Of a stretch of 7,712 nt of DNA, positions 1 through 5,615 are shown piece by piece (the stretch's first letter is position 1; the number at the start of each line of letters is the position of its first letter). The stretch covers positions 1 through 7,712 of the forward strand of contig WJJV01000019.1 in assembly GCA_014729495.1 (NCBI GenBank). The letters run 5' to 3'. Below the pieces are notes generated by a model. It had not been told where the DNA came from and did not search any database. It was given only the letters and a program-made list of their open reading frames with translations. Both the position numbers and the translations under genes were made by a program. Origin of the DNA: Candidatus Woesearchaeota archaeon (lineage in GTDB: Archaea > Nanobdellota > Nanobdellia > Woesearchaeales > UBA12501).

Positions 1-821
1 CCTTCCTGAAGATTCAGAACTCCATCAGCAATTTTTCCTGTGTTCTCTACAAGCTCTGAATCATAGTCAAATGTCAGATGGACACTGGGGGTAGGCAGGG
101 GCTCCCCTGGTTCTTTGCACTGTCCTGTTTCTGGGTCGCATCCTGCTTCTCCGCAGTCTTCCCATTCAACCCAGCTGTCTGCATTGCATATGTATGATTT
201 TCCTTTGAAGCATGCTTGTCTTCCGTCCTCTGTGCATGTTCTGTCGCTCCAGAATATTTCTCCTTTGATTGCTTTTCCGTCTTCTGTTATTTCCCTGTCA
301 TAGCATCTTCCATTCCATGGCGCATTTCTGCTGAACAGTGTCGGTCCGCATACTGCTGTGAGCATCAGCCCCACATTCTTTAGTTCTGCTGACGTGTATC
401 CCATCTCATAGAGGCTGTTCTGGTTTCTTTGATCTGTGAGATCTATATTCTTTCCGCATGCTGTTTCTATGAGCACAGCTTCGCTCTGGCAGTCATCAAC
501 TAAGTCCTGCGCTTGCTCTGTTTCTGGGTTTGTTGCTGTGGTCTTTCCTGCGTATGTACTGTCCAGCCCCCCATCTGTCTCTGTGCAGTCTGGAACATTC
601 TTCACTACTGCTCCAAGCTGGAATCTTTTCCCGTCATTGCCATAGAAGTATATGTCCTTGTCCACGTTCTCCCATTGGCCTTCGCCTATATAGAGCTGGT
701 ATGCTTCTCCTGCCATGTCCACTTCATCCATTGTGGGCTGGTACAGGAATGTCACTCCAAGTGTTGCGACTACTGCTATAACAACAATAATGGCAACTAT
801 CATCATCTCGTTCTTGTTCAT
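1..821 (-). CDS. Cysteine-rich membrane-anchored or secreted protein (3' end outside window)
   Basis: An open frame runs from the ATG at 821-819 to the window edge: 273 complete codons, no stop. Residues about 7-27 are an unbroken hydrophobic stretch (MIVAIIVVIAVVA...) after a short MNKNE head, which fits an N-terminal membrane anchor or signal sequence with the rest outside the cell. The exported part contains 11 cysteines (residues 79, 111, 122, 158, 173, 196, 204, 212, 223, 228, 235); the last six are closely spaced and resemble small disulfide-bonded modules. A Pro-rich linker (about 236-246) leads into a segment starting VHLTFDYDSE, which might open a LamG/concanavalin-like beta-sandwich domain; that is a weak guess. 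Start choice: GAGGTG (832-827) lies 5 nt before the ATG. Monocistronic as far as visible, with its own TATA box just after the primase gene. Function unknown; a surface protein is the best reading. Confidence 0.8.
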   Translation of the reverse strand, partial: MNKNEMMIVAIIVVIAVVATLGVTFLYQPTMDEVDMAGEAYQLYIGEGQWENVDKDIYFYGNDGKRFQLGAVVKNVPDCTETDGGLDSTYAGKTTATNPETEQAQDLVDDCQSEAVLIETACGKNIDLTDQRNQNSLYEMGYTSAELKNVGLMLTAVCGPTLFSRNAPWNGRCYDREITEDGKAIKGEIFWSDRTCTEDGRQACFKGKSYICNADSWVEWEDCGEAGCDPETGQCKEPGEPLPTPSVHLTFDYDSELVENTGKIADGVLNLQE

Positions 822-902
822 TCTTTCACCTCGCAAAGAAACCTAGAATAAGCTGTTGTTGGGGTCTCTTTTAGCATCATAAGAGGGTGAAATGATGTTC
901 TG

Positions 903-913
903 ATATTTAAAGG
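903..913 (-). promoter_or_regulatory. TATA box of the cysteine-rich protein gene
   Basis: On the minus strand this reads CCTTTAAATAT, a good archaeal TATA element. A transcript starting about 25 nt downstream would carry a leader of roughly 60 nt with the GAGGTG ribosome binding site at its end. It sits only about 13 nt past the primase stop codon, so the two genes probably have separate promoters, though read-through from the primase is possible because no T-run follows the primase stop. Confidence 0.55.
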
Positions 914-925
914 TTTTTTATGGAA

Positions 926-2323
926 TCAGGATTTCTGCTTCTTTTTCTGCTCCCTGTACCTCTTTCTCATTGCCTTCTGTTCTTCTGTCAGCCCCTCCCT
1001 CTTCTTTTTCTCAGACGCCCTGAGAGCAAAGGCACGCTTCTTGGCATAGTTTATTGGATTCCTTATCCTTGAGCAGAGTCCGTCAGGCCTGCATATTCCA
1101 ATATCCTTGTAGTATGCATTGTTGTCGCAGTTTGGCGGAAGCGCATTTGACTTGTTCTGCTTATGGTATCTGAGCTGTCCTTTTATCAGGACTTCTCTTA
1201 GCTCTTCTGCATTGTTCTTGTTCCACTTGTGAAGTCGTTCCCCTATCGCATCATAATCCCATCCAGCTGACCTGAGGAAGTTTACCAATAAGAAGAGGAA
1301 CCTTTTCCTTCCATCCTTGATCCCTGCAAGACCTATCTTTATGCAGGGAGGGAACAGCTCTTCTGGCACAGCATCCTGCAGGTCATCCAGGTCCCTGTAC
1401 TTCTGTTTTCCGCTTTCCTGCTGGAGCCTCTCACTGATCTCTTTCTCATCTGTCTTTGCATCATAAGCCTGCACTATGAGCTTCTCTGCCTCATTCTCTC
1501 TTACTTTGCTTCTGTCAAGAAAGATGAAATCGCTTGGTCTGACTTTCTCAGGCCTTGCGTTCTCTTTATTGAAGTCAAGGATATTGTCAGGATCAATAGG
1601 TATTGATACAAGTCCTGACTTCTCATTGAAGCAGTAAGGCATCCTGTAGAGGTGACGTGCTGATATAAGGAGGGTGTCTATCTCTAGAATCTGGAATGCA
1701 TCAAACTCACCATCAATCACAAGATCCCTGAAGTCTTTTCCTGACATCTCTGCAATCCTGCTTATATCATGTTTCTTGAGAATCTCTTTTGAGAGATGCT
1801 TTCCAATCATGTCCTTTAGATACAAGGCTATCTTTCTGGGAGCTTCAGGAAACAGAATCCTTGTCTCTTTTCCATGCACCATCTTTGGAAAGGCCTCAAA
1901 AGGCACTCCTATGTGGAATCCGTGGTTTCCTGAGAACTTCACGCTCACAGACCTGATTCCATGATGCTTCAGTGCCTTTATAATAAGGTCTCCTGCAAGA
2001 GCGCTGTACTCCAGGAAATCGCAGTCAATGTCTATCACAAGGTCCCACCCTGACCTTATGGCATCTATCTCCTTTCTCTTCATTCCTGTCTCTATGCTGA
2101 GAGGGTTCATCCAGATCTCCTCTGACACATGGAATGATGTCGCTCCCTGCTTAGCCAGCTCAAGAACGTCTGAAGGGAACTGGAGGGTATCAGGCCTCTT
2201 TCCGAATCCCTTATCTCCGAACTTAACAGCAACCTCTTTGCTTTGCGCATGCTCAACTATGCGATCCTGTATTTCCGGATTCTTGTAGTATGTCAGAAGA
2301 GTGCTGAGATTCAAGGCGCTCAT
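926..2323 (-). CDS. priS: Fused archaeal DNA primase: PriS catalytic domain plus PriL-type Fe-S domain
   Basis: A 465-residue primase of the archaeo-eukaryotic superfamily, which makes RNA/DNA primers for replication. Catalytic signatures are visible in order: VIDIDCD with metal-binding D98 and D100; SGNHGFH (131-137), the nucleotide-binding SGxxGxH motif; and EID...ARHLYRMPY...KSG (215-237), carrying the likely third aspartate D216 and the conserved His/Arg/Lys region. After a charged linker (about 255-315) a second domain begins at PPCIKIG. It has C327, C399, C411 and C417 and ends RNPINYAKK, which matches the Fe-S C-terminal domain of the large subunit PriL. Such single-chain primases are known from Nanoarchaeum and other DPANN archaea, where no separate PriL is needed. 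The extreme C-terminus (432-465) is a lysine-rich tail. The start codon has only a weak GGGGA upstream, so a short-leader transcript is likely. Domain assignment is strong; the Fe-S cluster is inferred from the cysteines. Confidence 0.9.
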   Translation of the reverse strand: MSALNLSTLLTYYKNPEIQDRIVEHAQSKEVAVKFGDKGFGKRPDTLQFPSDVLELAKQGATSFHVSEEIWMNPLSIETGMKRKEIDAIRSGWDLVIDIDCDFLEYSALAGDLIIKALKHHGIRSVSVKFSGNHGFHIGVPFEAFPKMVHGKETRILFPEAPRKIALYLKDMIGKHLSKEILKKHDISRIAEMSGKDFRDLVIDGEFDAFQILEIDTLLISARHLYRMPYCFNEKSGLVSIPIDPDNILDFNKENARPEKVRPSDFIFLDRSKVRENEAEKLIVQAYDAKTDEKEISERLQQESGKQKYRDLDDLQDAVPEELFPPCIKIGLAGIKDGRKRFLFLLVNFLRSAGWDYDAIGERLHKWNKNNAEELREVLIKGQLRYHKQNKSNALPPNCDNNAYYKDIGICRPDGLCSRIRNPINYAKKRAFALRASEKKKREGLTEEQKAMRKRYREQKKKQKS

Positions 2324-2358
2324 TTTAACCGCTTCCCCACAAATGCACTAAATGCGCA

Positions 2359-2368
2359 TATTATAATA
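2359..2368 (-). promoter_or_regulatory. TATA box of the primase gene
   Basis: The minus strand reads ATTATAATAT about 40 nt before the primase ATG, which would give a leader near 14 nt. It faces the TATA boxes of the TOPRIM gene in a 115-nt divergent region, so primase and TOPRIM transcription start within about 100 nt of each other. Confidence 0.5.
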
Positions 2369-2407
2369 GTTTCTTAAGGAATCAACCATTATAAATCTTT
2401 TGGAAAG

Positions 2408-2417
2408 GTATTTAAAC
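2408..2417 (+). promoter_or_regulatory. TATA box giving a leaderless TOPRIM transcript
   Basis: GTATTTAAAC is centred about 27 nt before the ATG at 2439, the spacing expected when transcription starts at or next to the start codon. No ribosome binding site precedes that ATG. A second TATA-like string, TTATAAAT, lies at 2389-2396 and could give a leader near 20 nt. The same GTATTTAAAC sequence serves Hef at 5324-5315. Confidence 0.6.
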
Positions 2418-2438
2418 ATCACAACAAAGAATCTCATC

Positions 2439-2807
2439 ATGGCTGCAGGAAAGGCAAGCGCACAGGACATTCTCGATTGGGTAAAAGAGCTAAAGGGTTC
2501 AGATATACCAGTATTGGTAGAGGGCAAAAAGGACAAGGCAGCTCTTGAATCCCTTGGAATAAGTAATATTATCACGCTAAAGAAGCCCCTGTATCTTGTT
2601 GTTGAGAAGATAGCATCTGAGCATAACCTGGTCATCATCCTCACTGACTTTGACAAAAAGGGCAAGGAGCTTTACGGAAAGCTGAAAAAGGACCTTCTCA
2701 AGCACGGAGTGAGGATTGACAACCAGTTCAGAGAATTCCTCCAGAAGAACACGCAGATCAGCCATATAGAAGGAATCAGAACATATATAGATAATCTGGA
2801 TAACTAG
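2439..2807 (+). CDS. Small TOPRIM-domain protein (UPF0292 / RNase M5-like group)
   Basis: A 122-residue protein that is essentially one TOPRIM fold, the metal-binding domain of topoisomerases, DnaG-type primases and RNase M5. Visible motifs: PVLVEGKKDK with the conserved glutamate E28, and LVIILTDFDKKGKEL with the DxD pair D70/D72. The length and motif order fit the stand-alone archaeal TOPRIM proteins catalogued as UPF0292, whose substrate is not established. I start it at 2439 rather than the in-frame ATG at 2400 because a TATA box overlaps the extra codons and is placed 27 nt before 2439, and because the TOPRIM domain begins soon after. It is divergent from the primase; a shared role in nucleic-acid processing is plausible but not shown. 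A role as nuclease or nucleotidyl transferase cannot be told apart here. Confidence 0.85.
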   Translation: MAAGKASAQDILDWVKELKGSDIPVLVEGKKDKAALESLGISNIITLKKPLYLVVEKIASEHNLVIILTDFDKKGKELYGKLKKDLLKHGVRIDNQFREFLQKNTQISHIEGIRTYIDNLDN

Positions 2808-2814
2808 GAAAACC

Positions 2815-2823
2815 TTTTTATAA
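2815..2823 (+). promoter_or_regulatory. TATA box of the acidic mini-protein gene
   Basis: TTTTTATAA starts 7 nt after the TOPRIM stop codon and about 50 nt before the next ATG, giving a predicted leader near 25 nt that contains a full ribosome binding site. The five Ts may also help end the TOPRIM transcript. Confidence 0.5.
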
Positions 2824-2853
2824 GAATCCATAATATCCAGATATATCAAGATT

Positions 2854-2861
2854 AAGGAGGT
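2854..2861 (+). promoter_or_regulatory. Strong ribosome binding site, AAGGAGGT
   Basis: Near-perfect complement to the 3' end of archaeal 16S rRNA, 7 nt before the ATG at 2869. It is the main reason for accepting the short, compositionally extreme ORF that follows as a real gene. Confidence 0.75.
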
Positions 2862-2868
2862 AGATAGA

Positions 2869-3024
2869 ATGGAAGAAGAAGAACAACCAATAGAGGAACC
2901 TTCAGAAGAGCCTCAGGAAGAGGAGTCCACAGAGGAATCAACAGAGGAATCTTCAGAAGAAGAGCCTGCTCCTGAAGAGCCAGGAGAGCCTCAGCCTGAA
3001 GAACCTGCTCCTGAAGAGCAGTAA
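2869..3024 (+). CDS. Glu/Pro-rich acidic mini-protein, 51 residues
   Basis: A 51-codon ORF with 25 glutamates, 10 prolines, 5 serines, 4 glutamines, 2 threonines, 2 alanines and one each of Met, Ile and Gly. It has no Lys, Arg, His, Asp, Cys or aromatic residue, so net charge is about -25 and it should be disordered. It begins MEEEEQPIEE and carries two copies of EEPAPEE (about 31-37 and 44-50) plus TEES repeats near 21-28. The coding case rests on an ideal ribosome binding site, a TATA box at suitable distance, a clean stop and a T-rich terminator directly after. No signal peptide or membrane segment. Not recognised as a family member. An acidic tail protein that binds basic partners or acts as a nucleic-acid mimic is possible, but that is speculation. 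It could also be an expanded low-complexity remnant. Confidence 0.7.
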   Translation: MEEEEQPIEEPSEEPQEEESTEESTEESSEEEPAPEEPGEPQPEEPAPEEQ

Positions 3025-3030
3025 GATCTC

Positions 3031-3050
3031 ATTTTTATTTTATTTTTTTA
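3031..3050 (+). terminator. T-rich archaeal terminator after the acidic mini-protein
   Basis: Three T-runs of 5, 4 and 7 separated by single A residues begin 6 nt after the stop codon. Archaeal RNA polymerase stops at such T-runs without a hairpin. On the minus strand this stretch is A-rich, so it does not terminate Hef, which ends convergently at 3074. Confidence 0.7.
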
Positions 3051-3073
3051 TAAACATCTATTCTATAGTGTCA

Positions 3074-5293
3074 TCATAGGATGTAATCATCATCAAGAAC
3101 TCTCTGTATCTCTCTGGCTTTCTTGTCACCTATCTTATCAACCTTCTTCAGGTCATCTGCTGAAGCATTGATCACTCTCTTGACAGACCCAAACTCTTTA
3201 AGCAGCGGCTTTGCAAGTCCAGATCCCACCCCTGGCAGAGAAGATATTATGTACTCCTGCTGTTCCTTGAGTGTAAATGGCTTCCTGTCTCCGTGAAGAC
3301 TGAAATCCTTTGAGGTCTCTTCCTGCTCTCTTCTTGCCATGGTGGCTACAAGAGCAGAAGTCTCCTTGAATGTCCTTGTGTGCACAATTGGTATCCCATA
3401 GCTTACAGCAATGGTCGAGATCATTCCTCTTATGGCATTAGGATGCACATTCCTCTGTGAGTAGATGTCCTCTGTGCCTTCCACAATCATGACAGGCCTG
3501 CAGAAATTCTTCTTCAGCTCCTTTATCTGATCCAGCAGCCTTCCGTCTATTATTGAATCAACAAAATCCGGCACTTTCTTGTACTCAATAGCGCATCTTC
3601 CTGATATCACATAATCGCCTACTGCAAGTCTCTTAAGATCTACCCTCATGCCTGCATCAGCAAGCTCTTTTATTATTCCAGAACCCTTTTCCCTGTCGTC
3701 CGCGAATATCTTGATATCATCTTCCTTGTCAAAATACTTATTTAGCCCCTCTTCTTTTCTTTCAGGGAGCTGGTTCATGCTGAAATTCTTCTTCAGCTCT
3801 CTCAATGTGCTGTGCATCCTTCTCTCTTTATGATGCGCGCTCCATTTGTATCCCTCATCTCTTGTGCCTCTTGCCATCAGCACAACAACACTTCCTTTGG
3901 CAAGCCTTCCTGTCCTTCCTCTTCTCTGGATATGCCTGATTGCTGAGGGAATAGGCTCATAGAATATCACCAGGTCAACCTTAGGGATGTCCAGGCCTTC
4001 CTCTGCAACTGATGTGGCTACCATGACATTGAATTCTCCATTTGAGAACTGTTCCACAAGGGCTTTCTGCTCCTTCTGGCTCAGGCCGGTTCCGCCTTTC
4101 TTTGCCTGGCCTACAAAGATCCTTGCGTCTATGCCCCTGATCGCGTTCAGCTCCCTCTCTATTATGGATGCAGAATCCCTGAACTGAGTGAATATGAGTA
4201 TCTTGAAATCTTTTGTCCTGTGTGATATCTCCTCAACAACCTTCCTCATCTCCTCAAGTTTAGGGTGCTCTATGCCAAGATCATGCATGCTTCTTGTCTT
4301 TATGTATGCTGACTTGAAATTGATGTCAGAAACAAGGTTCTTGACTGCTTTGCTGGATGATTTTCCAGCCTCTTCCCTCAGTTTCTCGAGATAGTTGTAC
4401 AGAGGGCTTATTCCCTGGGTCTCAAGAAGCTCTATTGCATGCTGCACCTTCATTGCCTCTGCTGCAAGTGATATTGATTTGAGTATGTTGAAGTCCTTGT
4501 TGCCTTTTGATATCTCTGAATGAAGAAGGCCCTGAAGCTTAAGCAGTTCCACTTTTCCCACAAATCTGGCATTCTGCTTCTTGAGGTAGCCATACTTATA
4601 CATCTCTGCTATCTTTGACCTAAAGCAGTCATTGAGGTATTTCTGCACGTCCTTGAATGACTCAGGCAGATTGACTTTTGCCCATTGGATATCCACTTCC
4701 TGTATGTAAGGCTTCACATCAGGATCAGTATCAGACCTTATCTCAACATTGTCTATGAAAAGATTGGAGCAGACTTCATTTATCTTCTCTGTGTCAGATC
4801 CAGGGCTTGCTGTCAATGCAAGTATCTTTGGATATCTTGCTTTCTTGTTGAACTGCTTTGCAATAAAGCCGTATGAATAATCACCCACTGCCCTGTGAGC
4901 CTCATCAAATATCATTAAAGATACATCAGCCAGTGGTATCCTTCCAGAGATCACGTCATTCTCAAGGCCCTGCGGTGTTGTGAATATAACCTTAGAAGAT
5001 TTCCAAAGCTCTTTCCTCTTTTCCGGGCTGACGAATCCTGTGAAGACTGTCATCTCATCCTCCCTTATAGTGGTGTACTTGAGGAATGTCGCCATGTGCT
5101 GCTCAACAAGAGGCCTTGTAGGAGCAAGGAAAACTATCTTTGAATTTGGGAAATTGTTCAGCCTCTGCATTGCAAGCATGAAAGCTATGCTTGTCTTGCC
5201 CATTCCAGTAGGAAGCACAACAAGAGTGTTTCCCATGGTGCATGTATCAAAGATTGTCTCCTGATACAGTCTTGGCTTAAAATTCTTGAGCAT
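3074..5293 (-). CDS. hef: Hef-type DNA helicase and XPF-family nuclease
   Basis: A 739-residue protein combining an SF2 helicase with an XPF/ERCC4 nuclease, the architecture of archaeal Hef (FANCM/XPF relative), which processes stalled or branched replication forks. Helicase motifs in order: PTGMGKT Walker A (28-34), DEAH (130-133), TAS (161-163), an extended insertion about 205-335, ILIFTQFRDS (365-374), ATSVAEEGLD (426-435) and QRRGRTGR (456-463). The nuclease domain begins near 528 with ADDREKG (531-537), GDY (559-561) and IEYKKVPDF (569-577), followed by SIIDGRLLDQ. The usual ERK triad is here E570-Y571-K572, a substitution worth noting. A helix-hairpin-helix pair closes the protein (about 684-737; LPGVG and VDKIGDKKA). 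The length is normal for the family and all domains are complete. The ATG at 5293 has no ribosome binding site, and a TATA box lies 27 nt upstream, so the transcript is probably leaderless. Confidence 0.95.
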   Translation of the reverse strand: MLKNFKPRLYQETIFDTCTMGNTLVVLPTGMGKTSIAFMLAMQRLNNFPNSKIVFLAPTRPLVEQHMATFLKYTTIREDEMTVFTGFVSPEKRKELWKSSKVIFTTPQGLENDVISGRIPLADVSLMIFDEAHRAVGDYSYGFIAKQFNKKARYPKILALTASPGSDTEKINEVCSNLFIDNVEIRSDTDPDVKPYIQEVDIQWAKVNLPESFKDVQKYLNDCFRSKIAEMYKYGYLKKQNARFVGKVELLKLQGLLHSEISKGNKDFNILKSISLAAEAMKVQHAIELLETQGISPLYNYLEKLREEAGKSSSKAVKNLVSDINFKSAYIKTRSMHDLGIEHPKLEEMRKVVEEISHRTKDFKILIFTQFRDSASIIERELNAIRGIDARIFVGQAKKGGTGLSQKEQKALVEQFSNGEFNVMVATSVAEEGLDIPKVDLVIFYEPIPSAIRHIQRRGRTGRLAKGSVVVLMARGTRDEGYKWSAHHKERRMHSTLRELKKNFSMNQLPERKEEGLNKYFDKEDDIKIFADDREKGSGIIKELADAGMRVDLKRLAVGDYVISGRCAIEYKKVPDFVDSIIDGRLLDQIKELKKNFCRPVMIVEGTEDIYSQRNVHPNAIRGMISTIAVSYGIPIVHTRTFKETSALVATMARREQEETSKDFSLHGDRKPFTLKEQQEYIISSLPGVGSGLAKPLLKEFGSVKRVINASADDLKKVDKIGDKKAREIQRVLDDDYIL

Positions 5294-5314
5294 AGATTAA
5301 AACAAGCCATCGTT

Positions 5315-5324
5315 GTTTAAATAC
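5315..5324 (-). promoter_or_regulatory. TATA box giving a leaderless hef transcript
   Basis: The minus strand reads GTATTTAAAC, centred about 27 nt before the hef ATG. It is identical to the TOPRIM TATA element at 2408-2417. It stands back to back with the aromatic-operon promoter at 5361. Confidence 0.6.
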
Positions 5325-5353
5325 TTTTCCAGCAGGAATGTCCAGTGTACAGT

Positions 5354-5370
5354 GAAAAGATTTATATATA
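5354..5370 (+). promoter_or_regulatory. Strong promoter (BRE plus TATA) of the aromatic operon
   Basis: Purine-rich GAAAAGA (5354-5360), a plausible BRE, is followed by TTTATATATA (5361-5370), the best TATA box in the window. Its expected start site, about 27 nt past the centre, is near 5391, almost exactly at the ATG of the leader peptide at 5393. No competing convincing TATA box lies between it and the 160-residue gene at 5614. Confidence 0.75.
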
Positions 5371-5392
5371 AGATATGCATTACAGATTCATT

Positions 5393-5470
5393 ATGAAATC
5401 ACTGGCAGATTCCAACACAGGCAATCCTGCTAGTCTAAAGACCGGATTCTATTATTACTTTTTTTGGTAA
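5393..5470 (+). CDS. Putative aromatic leader peptide (25 residues, ends GFYYYFFW)
   Basis: A 25-codon ORF beginning MKSLADS and ending GFYYYFFW. Codons 19-25 (5447-5467) are TTC TAT TAT TAC TTT TTT TGG, directly before the TAA. Seven aromatic codons in a row, covering Phe, Tyr and Trp, are very unlikely by chance, even allowing for local T-richness. The ATG sits where the TATA box at 5361 predicts transcription to begin, so it can be read from a leaderless transcript. The ORF lies in the untranslated leader of the operon that contains DAHP synthase, the first step toward all three aromatic amino acids. By analogy with bacterial trp, phe and his leader peptides, its role would be to sense charged aromatic tRNAs through ribosome stalling. 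The elements are visible; function in this archaeon is inferred. The peptide itself probably has no function of its own. Confidence 0.72.
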   Translation: MKSLADSNTGNPASLKTGFYYYFFW

Positions 5471-5478
5471 TTGCCCTG
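5418..5478 (+). promoter_or_regulatory. Leader stem bracketing the aromatic codons
   Basis: GGCAAT (5420-5425) pairs perfectly with ATTGCC (5470-5475), extended by CA/TG across one bulged C to 5418 and 5478. The helix closes exactly around the last part of the leader ORF, its 3' arm starting at the last base of the TAA stop. Inside it, AATCC (5423-5427) can instead pair with GGATT (5444-5448). A ribosome on the aromatic codons would prevent these pairings. Confidence 0.45.
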
Positions 5479-5479
5479 C

Positions 5480-5535
5480 TTAGCACTCAGTTAAGTAAGA
5501 GCATTACAAACAACTTCTACTTGGCTGAGTTCTAA
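5480..5535 (+). promoter_or_regulatory. Long leader hairpin, candidate anti-sequestrator
   Basis: Positions 5480-5501 pair with 5535-5514 around a 12-nt loop (5502-5513, CATTACAAACAA). Of 22 positions, 20 pair, three of them G-U; mismatches are 5484/5531 and 5498/5517. The core is ACTCAG (5485-5490) with CTGAGT (5525-5530). It may extend outward past an internal loop through CCC (5474-5476) with GGG (5540-5542) and ATT (5470-5472) with AAT (5544-5546). The G-U pairs point to RNA structure. No T-run follows, so it is not a bacterial-style terminator. Confidence 0.6.
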
Positions 5536-5615
5536 TCTTGGGGAATCTGGTAAGATAAGGACAATAGAAAATGAATATGAATTGACAGTCTATAAGGTGA
5601 TGGAGGGATTAGAAT
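5529..5615 (+). promoter_or_regulatory. Candidate helix sequestering the ribosome site of the 160-residue gene
   Basis: Positions 5529-5539 pair with 5615-5605: eight consecutive Watson-Crick pairs (TTCTAATC, 5530-5537, with GATTAGAA, 5607-5614) flanked by three G-U pairs. The 3' strand includes half of the GGAGGG ribosome binding site (5602-5607), the spacer and the first two bases of the ATG at 5614. The 5' strand shares 5529-5535 with the long hairpin, so only one of the two structures can form at a time. Confidence 0.5.

Noticed and set aside
436..851. Plus-strand ORFs opposite the cysteine-rich gene
   Set aside because: They are rich in Cys, Ser, Leu and Pro with no domain or ribosome binding site, and are antisense shadows of the minus-strand gene.
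2400..2438. Start of the TOPRIM protein at the in-frame ATG 2400
   Set aside because: A TATA box lies inside the extra codons at the right distance for a leaderless start at 2439.
5390..5465. Stand-alone small noncoding RNA (promoter plus T7 end), or a box C/D RNA
   Set aside because: No convincing C or D boxes, and the aromatic ORF ending in front of an aromatic operon explains the segment better. A short terminated transcript remains possible as a product of attenuation.
5480..5546. Bacterial-type intrinsic terminator at the long hairpin
   Set aside because: No T-run follows; the sequence after the stem is TCTTGGGG, so termination there is unlikely.
5582..5600. TTGACA and CTATAAGG as a promoter just before the 160-residue gene
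   Set aside because: TTGACA is a bacterial -35 signal without a matching -10 here. CTATAAGG as a TATA box would start transcription inside the gene.
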